This document shows positions 6,401 through 9,341 of a stretch of DNA of 9,341 nucleotides, in pieces. The stretch comes from Betaproteobacteria bacterium (GTDB lineage Bacteria; Pseudomonadota; Gammaproteobacteria; Burkholderiales; SG8-39), in contig JAABRB010000118.1 of the NCBI GenBank assembly GCA_011391185.1, positions 1-9,341 of the forward strand, given 5' to 3'. Both the position numbers and the translations under genes were made by a program. Within the stretch, counting starts at the first letter, position 1; each line of letters starts with the position of its first letter. Below the pieces are notes generated by a model. That model saw only the letters and a list, made by a program, of their open reading frames with translations. It did not search any database and was not told the origin of the DNA.

Positions 6401-9341
6401 CGAGCAGCCGGGGTTTCCGCTGCCTGCGTTCATGACGCTCACCGATCACGGCGACGGGACGGCCACGCTCGCGATCGCGCCCGGCGCTGGCGACCGGGGT
6501 GATCACGCGATCAAGGTCTTCGCGAGGGACGACGGCGACGGCGGGACGGGGCCGGTGCTCACGGAAAGCTTCGTGTTCATCGTCTCGGTCGAGAGCGCGA
6601 ACGAGCCGCCGCGCTTCGACTACGCCGGCCCGGCGGTCGCGGTGGTCGGCGAGAAGACCGCCATAAGTGTGCGCGCGCGCGACCTCGACCAGGATCCGCT
6701 CTCGTTCATGATAGAAGGGCTGCCGGGCGCGACGATTACGCCGACCGGCGTCTACGGCGAGGCGATCGTGCGCTGGACGCCGACCGCTGCCGACATCGGC
6801 GCCCGTTCGGTCACCGTCACCGCGACCGACTCGGGAAACCTCGGCGCGGCGGCACCGGAGTCGGGCATCGCGACGTTCGACCTCGTCGTGCGCAACGCAA
6901 ACGCCGCGCCGCTCCTGCTGCCGGCCGGCGACAAGCAGGCGACCGAGGGTGTGCCGCTCGCCTTCCAGCTGCAGGCACTCGACGCCGACGGCGATCCGCT
7001 CACTTTCTCGGCGCAGAGCCTGCCGCCGGGCGCGACGCTCGACCCGACGACCGGCGCGTTCGCGTGGACGCCAGGTCTGAACCGCGCCGGCCATTACGAC
7101 GTCACGTTCCGCGTCACCGATGGAAATCGCGCCAGCACCGAGACGATCGGGATTGACGTCGCGAACGCGAACCAGCTGCCGTCGTTCGTGCCGATGATCG
7201 CGCAGCTCGCGCGCGAAGGCGCCGAGCTCCAGTTCACCGTGGTCGCAGCCGACGCGGACAACGATCCAGTCGTGCTGAGCGTAGCGGGCGCGCTGCCGGA
7301 GGGCGCGCTGTTCGTGCCGAACCGCGGCGACTTCCTCTGGACGCCCGGCTTCGACCAGGCCGGCAGCCACACGATCTCCTTCATCGCGCAAGATCCGTCC
7401 GGCACGCCGGTCGCGATGGGCGTCACGATCCTGGTGGCGAACGTAAACCGCGCGCCCGCGCTCGCCGAGTCCGACCACGCTTTCCTGATCGGCGAGGCGA
7501 AGAGCTTCTTCGTCGCCGCGACCGATCCCGATCTCGGCACCGACCTCTCGTTCGCGGCCGAGGGCCTGCCTGACGGCGCGGCGCTCGATGCCGACACCGG
7601 TCGCTTCGCCTGGACGCCGGGCCCCGGCCAGGCCGGCGACTACTTCGTCACGTTCGAGGCGAGCGACGAACAGGCGCGGGCGCGCCAGACGATCGTGTTG
7701 CGCGCGACCCTCGCGCCGGTGCAGCCGTCGGTCCGCATCGAGCTCACGCCGAGCTTCCCGGCGCTGCCCGGCCAGAGCGTGCTCGTGCACCCGCTCGCCG
7801 ACAGCTTCGCGGACATCGTCTCGCTGCAGCTCTTCGTGGACGGCGCCGAGGTCGCACTCGACGCTTTCGGGCGCGCGCGCGTCACGCCCGGCGCACCCGG
7901 CAAGATCGCGCTCGTGGCGATTGCCCTCGATGCCGATGGCATCGAGGGTCGCGCGACGGCCACGCTCAAAGTGCGCGATCCGGCGGACAAGCAGGCGCCG
8001 ATCGTAGCGCTCGACAGCCTCCTCGCCGGTGCGCTGATCGAGGCAACCACGCCGATCGGCGGCGCGGTCCAGGACGCGAATCTCGACTTCTGGCGGCTTG
8101 AGCTCGTATCCCGCGCCGGTGGCGAACCCGTGATCGTTGCGCAGGGCGAGTCACCGGTCGAAGGCGAACTGGCGACGCTGCACGCCGAGGCATACGCCAA
8201 CGGCTTCTACACGCTGCGACTCTCGGCGCGCGACATCGGTGGGCGCACGAGCGTGATCGATGCCGACGTCGAGCTACGCACCGGCGCGAAGCCGGGGCAA
8301 TACGCTCGCACCGAGGCCGATCTCACGGTGTCGCTCGGCGGCGTCGACTTCGCGCTCGCGCGCTACTACGACAGCATTGCGGCCGACGCCGCGGGCTCGT
8401 TCGGGCAGGGCTGGTCGTTGCTCGGCCGCGACCTGCGCATCGAGACGAACGTCGCGGCGACCGGACGCGAGGACCTCGGCGTGTTCGAGGCCTTCGCCGA
8501 CGGAACGCGCCTCTATCTCACACTGCCGACCGGCGAGCGCGCCGGCTTCGCGTTCGCGCCGGTGCGCGAGACGGTCGGCGCCGTCACGGTCTACCGGCCG
8601 TACTGGATCGCGGACGGTGGCCACGGCTGGTCGCTCGCGTCGGCGAGCGCCACGCTCGCGAAGTCGGGCGCGCGCTACTTCGATGCGGTGTCGGGCCATG
8701 CCTACAATCCGGCGAGTCCCGCCTTCACCGGCGCCGACTACATGCTCACCGCGCCGAACGGCACGCGCTATCTGATCGACGCGACGCGCGGGACGACCGA
8801 GATCCGCGCGCCGGCCGGCGGCCGGCTGTACTTCGGCGATAGCGGCGTCACGGGCCAGAGCGGCGCGGCGATCCGCTTCGTGCAGGATGCCGCCGGCCGG
8901 CTCGCGCGGGCGACTGCGGCCGACGGCACGACGCTCATCTACCAGTACGACGCGGCGGGCCGGCTCGCGGCGGTGCGCAACCTTGCCGATGGAAGCGGCA
9001 ACCGCTACGCATATGAGGACGGCCTGCTGGTCGCCGCGGTCGCGGTAGGCGGCGCAGGCGAAAGCGTCGCGTACGCCGACGGGTCGGTGCGCGTCCAGCC
9101 CATCGTGGCCGACCTCGGCGGCGTCGCCGGATTCACCGGCCAGTCGCTTGCCGGCACGTTCGGCGCCGGCGCGGCCGACGTGTACACGTTCAGCGTGCGA
9201 GCGAGCGAGATCGCTGCCGCCGCCGGCGGCCGGCTGATCGTCCGCGTCGCGGTGGATGCCGGCGCGGGCCTCGTGCTCGACGATCCCGCGGTCGGTGGTC
9301 TGGATCCGCTGTCGATCGAACGCTTCGGTGATCGCACCGTC
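3..9341 (+). CDS. Giant multidomain extracellular protein (CARDB / PPC / Ig repeats / RHS-YD), partial at both ends
   Basis: One reading frame stays open for 3,113 codons, from the first to the last complete codon of the window. Its translation is protein-like throughout, with recognisable domains in an unbroken register, so no frameshift is evident. Domain order: CARDB x2, PPC-like, IPT/TIG-like, unassigned region, D-P-x-T-G module, FN3-like, proline-rich linker, beta-propeller, Big_5-type Ig, nine putative-Ig/cadherin-like repeats, two Ig-like domains, RHS/YD region, second PPC-like domain. The window begins inside or at the edge of a CARDB domain and ends inside a PPC-like one, so start codon, signal peptide, RBS, promoter, stop and terminator all lie outside. 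Composition is rich in Ala, Gly, Asp, Val and Thr, with only two Cys found (C651, C795) and no membrane helix, as expected for a secreted or surface-anchored bacterial protein. Likely role, inferred from architecture: adhesion or another cell-surface interaction. No catalytic motif was recognised. The single-gene call is very secure; the function is not. Confidence 0.96.
408..773 (+). other. CARDB-type domain 2 (residues 136-257)
   Basis: Residues 136-257 repeat the layout of the preceding domain. The opening is P-S-D-L-V-V-T-G-V, followed by W-T-V-M-N-Q-S in place of the first copy's V-T-N-V-G-G. Then come W-T-D-S-L-F-L-S-T-D, G-S-L-A-P-G-V-E-Y-T and the closing Y-E-G-V-N-D-A-N-N-R-T. The conserved W-x-D-x-(I/L)-(Y/F)-L-S and E-G-(A/V)-N-(E/D)-x-N-N landmarks in both copies show a tandem duplication of one fold. 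The copies are strongly diverged, so the duplication is old. Confidence 0.8.
774..1088 (+). other. PPC-like beta domain (residues 258-362)
   Basis: Residues 258-362 fit the bacterial pre-peptidase C-terminal (PPC) pattern. L-P-G-H-E-R-L-Y-R-I-I-V-P-A lies where PPC domains enter their first strands. It is followed by a strand of the L-R-V-R-L-T-A-D type, an N-E-I-F-I-R strand, and then P-S-T-E-P-G-T-Y-Y-V-L-V-R-G-F-S-G, matching the usual G-x-Y-Y-(V/I)-x-V family signature. PPC domains are small jelly-roll-like beta domains in secreted proteins, often beside proteases or adhesins. No protease domain is visible here. The boundaries are approximate. Confidence 0.7.
1089..1367 (+). other. IPT/TIG-like Ig-fold domain (residues 363-455)
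   Basis: Residues 363-455 read as one Ig-like domain of the IPT/TIG kind. The pattern is T-T-I-R-G-A-Q-F-Q-P-G-A-I-V-K-L-V, then an A-W-R-V-V-D-S-A-E-I-I-A-A-F-D-L strand pair, then G-L-Y-D-L-K-V-I-N-P-S-G, which is the common ending of these domains. The G-x-x-F-x-x-G and (V/L)-x-N-P-x-G landmarks are the main evidence. It links the PPC-like domain to the unassigned region. IPT/TIG is the best guess, but another Ig-like family is possible. Confidence 0.55.
1368..2642 (+). other. Unassigned region, partly helical, with the protein's only two cysteines (residues 456-880)
   Basis: I do not recognise a family here. The first part (456-575) looks beta-rich, with an F-A-G-E-Q-A-T-Y-S-V-G-L-Q-N-L-S stretch like an Ig or DUF11-type opening. 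Residues 576-635 and about 670-745 look helical: charged, Ala/Leu-rich runs such as L-R-E-L-H-D-K-A-F-D-A-F-R and W-W-E-A-V-K-A-K-V, and a second run around R-A-E-F-V-A-H-Q-T-A-L-A-I-D-L. C651 (in P-D-E-C-T-A-P) and C795 (in S-D-C-F-T-Y-S) are the only cysteines I found in the window and flank the second helical stretch, so a disulfide is plausible. The tail (796-880) carries aromatic-rich, beta-looking sequence. It may be a ligand-binding or enzymatic insert, but I see no catalytic signature to name. Confidence 0.6.
2643..3140 (+). other. Conserved surface-protein module with D-P-x-T-G signature (residues 881-1046)
   Basis: The module opens with L-P-Y-S-I-G-F-Q-N at 896-904. It continues with V-V-T-R-L-D-V-D-L-D-A-R-S-F-Q-L-G-D-I and later A-T-W-L-I-Q-A-I-D-P-L-T-G-E-V. 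It ends with G-F-V-S-Y-T-V-T-P-R, then A-T-I-E-A-S-A-R-V-L-F-D at 1030-1041. I know this order of landmarks from very large secreted bacterial proteins, where it commonly precedes an FN3-like domain; that is also the arrangement here. The module resembles DUF11-like repeat domains built on beta sandwiches. I cannot give an exact family name from the sequence alone. Confidence 0.6.
3141..3446 (+). other. Fibronectin type III-like domain (residues 1047-1148)
   Basis: Residues 1047-1148 match the FN3/Ig-like type often seen beside the preceding module. The opening is D-G-H-A-P-T-S-T-L. It is followed by A-L-T-W-S-V-A-D-D-A-G-G-S-G-F, then V-T-L-Y-V-A-E-D-G-G-D-F, then the closing A-G-H-T-Y-E-F-L-A-L-A-T-D-I-A-G-N. 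The W-S-x-x-D-D-x-G-G-S-G turn and the Y-x-F-x-(A/S)-x-A-T-D-x-x-G-N ending are the diagnostic parts. It is probably a structural spacer. Confidence 0.75.
3447..3614 (+). other. Proline-rich linker (residues 1149-1204)
   Basis: About 56 residues are low in hydrophobic strand patterns and dense in Pro, Ala and Gly, including A-P-A-P-A-P-E-P-S-T and N-A-P-P-P-T-R-P-S. It divides the N-terminal Ig-like segment from the propeller. It is most likely a flexible or extended hinge. Confidence 0.7.
3615..4445 (+). other. Beta-propeller, about six NHL/WD-like blades (residues 1205-1481)
   Basis: Blade-like units recur with the pattern hydrophobic strand, then (A/S)-x-D-G or equivalent turn, then a second strand, then an acidic turn. 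Examples are M-A-I-V-E-A-P-D-G-T-F-I-V-S-G (1234-1248), L-A-F-D-S-V-G-R-L-W-A-T-T (1279-1291), L-A-V-E-P-G-T-D-R-I-F-V-S-T (1318-1331) and L-A-F-A-P-D-G-A-L-W-A-T-T (1359-1371). Weaker units follow near 1400-1440 and 1453-1478. The second and third end in L-D-P-A-T-G-D and F-D-P-L-T-G-T, the usual closing turn of NHL/YVTN/SMP-30-like propellers. Propellers typically bind ligands or partners. No metal or catalytic residues can be assigned, and the blade count is approximate. Confidence 0.7.
4446..4766 (+). other. Bacterial Ig-like domain, Big_5/SbsA type (residues 1482-1588)
   Basis: The domain opens with V-V-A-T-R-P-A-D-A-A-V-V. It continues with I-T-V-T-F-D-Q-D-M, which is the hallmark (I/V)-x-(V/L)-x-F-(D/S)-x-x-(M/V) strand of the Big_5 family. 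N-P-A-N-Y-L-L-T-G follows, then S-R-T-V-L-L-S-Y-G and L-P-D-G-Y-V-L-R-V. All the expected landmarks are present in order and at usual spacing. In this family such domains serve as structural units of surface-layer and secreted proteins. Confidence 0.82.
4767..5114 (+). other. Beta-rich domain before the repeat array (residues 1589-1704)
   Basis: About 116 residues sit between the Big_5 domain and the first repeat. They include I-S-F-D-V-T-L-T-N-I-G-D-T-A (1613-1626), which resembles the N-x-G turn of CARDB/DUF11-type sandwiches. A later L-P-A-G-G-R-L-A-P-G-E-S-T-T-A-R-T fits the closing strand of such folds. The span looks like one more diverged beta sandwich. I cannot name a family with confidence. 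Confidence 0.5.
5115..7718 (+). repeat. Nine tandem putative-Ig/cadherin-like protein repeats (residues 1705-2572)
   Basis: Repeats start at residues 1705, 1796, 1888, 1976, 2094, 2200, 2300, 2390 and 2482. Most begin N-x-(A/P)-P and continue with a D-x-D or related acidic motif (for example D-A-D-G-D at 2327-2331, D-L-D-Q-D at 2227-2231). Next come (L)-P-x-G-A-T-x-(D/N), T-G-x-x-x-W-T-P and A-G-x-Y-x-V-x-F-x-x-x-D. The W-T-P tryptophans lie at 1760, 1852, 1941, 2053, 2258, 2355, 2446 and 2537; the fifth repeat lacks it. This is the He_PIG/CADG-like type of bacterial cadherin-like domain. In such families acidic residues at the domain joints bind calcium and stiffen a rod, so a Ca-dependent stalk is likely by analogy. 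Repeats are about 88-92 residues long, except repeats 4 to 6 (118, 106, 100), which carry longer loops. The repeats are strongly diverged from one another. Confidence 0.88.
7719..7982 (+). other. Ig-like domain after the array (residues 2573-2660)
   Basis: Residues 2573-2660 no longer carry the W-T-P signature but keep an Ig-like strand plan. They show V-R-I-E-L-T-P-S, then V-S-L-Q-L-F-V-D-G-A-E-V-A-L-D, then I-A-L-V-A-I-A-L-D-A-D-G-I-E-G. The (L/V)-x-V-D-G-x-x-(V/L) and A-x-D-x-x-G pairs are typical of bacterial Ig-like spacers that precede RHS-type regions. A perfect inverted repeat lies inside the coding sequence for the end of this domain. Confidence 0.6.
7924..7948. repeat. Perfect 11-bp inverted repeat with 3-base loop, inside the coding region
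   Basis: The left arm CCCTCGATGCC (7924-7934) is the exact reverse complement of the right arm GGCATCGAGGG (7938-7948), separated by GAT. A G-T pair at 7923/7949 could extend the stem in RNA by one wobble pair. It encodes A-L-D-A-D-G-I-E-G. No T-run follows, so it does not look like an intrinsic terminator. Its role, if any, is unknown. Confidence 0.75.
7983..8288 (+). other. Second Ig-like domain, next to the RHS region (residues 2661-2762)
   Basis: The pattern is Q-A-P-I-V-A-L-D-S-L, then G-G-A-V-Q-D-A-N-L-D-F-W-R-L-E-L. An A-N-G-F-Y-T-L-R-L-S-A-R-D-I-G-G-R segment follows. The V-x-D-x-N-L-x-x-W-x-L and N-G-x-Y-x-L-R-L-x-A-x-D-x-G landmarks are ones I associate with Ig-like domains placed directly before RHS/YD proteins' R-Y-Y-D-S entry motif. 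That motif follows here within about 25 residues, which supports the call. Confidence 0.65.
8289..8852 (+). other. RHS-type N-terminal entry region (residues 2763-2950)
   Basis: K-P-G-Q-Y at 2763-2767 leads into D-L-T-V-S-L-G-G-V-D-F, then A-R-Y-Y-D-S (2786-2791) and G-S-F-G-Q-G-W-S-L (2798-2806). The R-x-Y-D-S plus G-x-F-G-x-G-W pair is the usual entry of RHS-repeat proteins. The rest carries F-A-D-G-T-R-L-Y-L-T-L-P-T-G, and further on A-P-N-G-T-R-Y-L-I-D. Both fit the D-G-x-x-x-x-(F/L) and P-(N/D)-G-x-x-Y strands of that shell. Known RHS proteins form a beta-cocoon around a C-terminal cargo. Only the beginning of such a structure can be seen here. Confidence 0.78.
8853..9038 (+). repeat. 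Two RHS/YD-like repeats plus a short tail (residues 2951-3012)
   Basis: Two copies of D-A-A-G-R-L-A occur 21 residues apart (2962-2968 and 2983-2989). Each follows a strand: I-R-F-V-Q-D-A-A-G-R-L and L-I-Y-Q-Y-D-A-A-G-R-L. A-D-G-T-T and A-D-G-S-G-N follow them, then R-Y-A-Y. The Y-D-x-x-G-R-L motif and 20-odd-residue period are the YD-repeat signature (RHS/teneurin type). The second copy is the canonical one; the first has Q in place of Y. Few repeats are visible, and the sequence turns into a different fold soon after. Confidence 0.85.
9039..9341 (+). other. Second PPC-like domain, cut off by the window end (residues 3013-3113)
   Basis: After a short YD-like tail (Y-A-D-G-S-V-R-V), residues from about 3037 read D-L-G-G-V-A-G-F-T-G-Q-S-L-A-G-T-F-G-A-G-A. 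They continue A-D-V-Y-T-F-S-V-R-A-S-E-I, then G-G-R-L-I-V-R-V-A-V-D-A. The G-x-(L/F)-x-x-G-x-x-D-x-Y-x-F pattern is that of PPC-like domains. It parallels L-P-G-H-E-R-L-Y-R-I-I-V-P-A in the first PPC-like domain, though with little identity. The final residues, P-L-S-I-E-R-F-G-D-R-T-V, remain inside the domain, so the gene continues past the window. Confidence 0.6.

Noticed and set aside
6667..6681. Alternating purine-pyrimidine run that could form Z-DNA
   Set aside because: It is short and fully explained by consecutive Val-Arg-Ala-Arg codons in GC-rich DNA. A similar run near 7871 has the same explanation.
4794..7790. A 998-codon minus-strand frame
   Set aside because: It is complementary codon-for-codon to the Ig-repeat coding sequence and Arg/Glu/Val-rich. 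Its apparent internal repeats only mirror the sense repeats. Lack of TCA, CTA and TTA in the sense strand explains it fully.
7640..8200. A 186-codon minus-strand frame
   Set aside because: It is Ser/Ala-rich and lies opposite the end of the Ig array and the following Ig-like domains, with no family resemblance.
1..9341. Internal promoters, ribosome binding sites, terminators, tRNA or CRISPR
   Set aside because: The whole window is occupied by one continuous coding frame. No AT-rich gap, T-run after a stem, cloverleaf or regularly spaced identical DNA repeats was seen.
8289..9341. Calling this a polymorphic RHS toxin
   Set aside because: Only two YD repeats are visible. No toxin domain, no RHS core-end motif and no immunity gene lie in the window, so a toxin role cannot be claimed.

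Overview
The whole 9,341-base window is the inside of one giant protein-coding gene. The plus-strand frame whose codons begin at positions divisible by 3 has no stop codon from base 3 to base 9341, which gives 3,113 consecutive codons. Neither the true start nor the true stop is in the window. The other long reading frames, including a 998-codon one on the minus strand, are by-products of the GC-rich, codon-biased sequence. I see no intergenic DNA, RNA gene, mobile element or CRISPR array. Residue numbers below count from the first complete codon, so residue r starts at base 3r.

The DNA is very GC-rich, with G or C in most third codon positions and no introns. The protein is a mosaic of extracellular domain families. 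This points to a high-GC bacterium that exports giant surface or secreted proteins, perhaps a proteobacterium or another group rich in such proteins. The sequence alone does not settle the taxon. Only two cysteines were found in 3,113 residues and no transmembrane segment was seen, both of which fit an exported protein.

The N-terminal third (residues 1-1204, bases 3-3614) holds two CARDB-type beta-sandwich domains, a bacterial pre-peptidase C-terminal (PPC)-like domain and an IPT/TIG-like Ig fold. These are followed by a 427-residue region I cannot assign, which is partly helical and contains both cysteines. Next come a conserved surface-protein module with a D-P-x-T-G signature, a fibronectin-III-like domain and a proline-rich linker.

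The middle third (residues 1205-1704, bases 3615-5114) holds an NHL/WD-like beta-propeller of about six blades, a bacterial Ig-like domain of the Big_5/SbsA type and a short beta-rich domain.

The C-terminal third (residues 1705-3113, bases 5115-9341) starts with nine tandem putative-Ig/cadherin-like repeats with acidic D-x-D calcium-type motifs and a W-T-P signature. Two further Ig-like domains follow, then an RHS-type entry region with two YD-like repeats, and finally a second PPC-like domain cut by the window end.

Taken together this looks like a long extracellular stalk or adhesin with a propeller that may bind a ligand, running into an RHS/YD segment. Function is inferred from architecture only. 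The region worth most attention is the unassigned one at residues 456-882.
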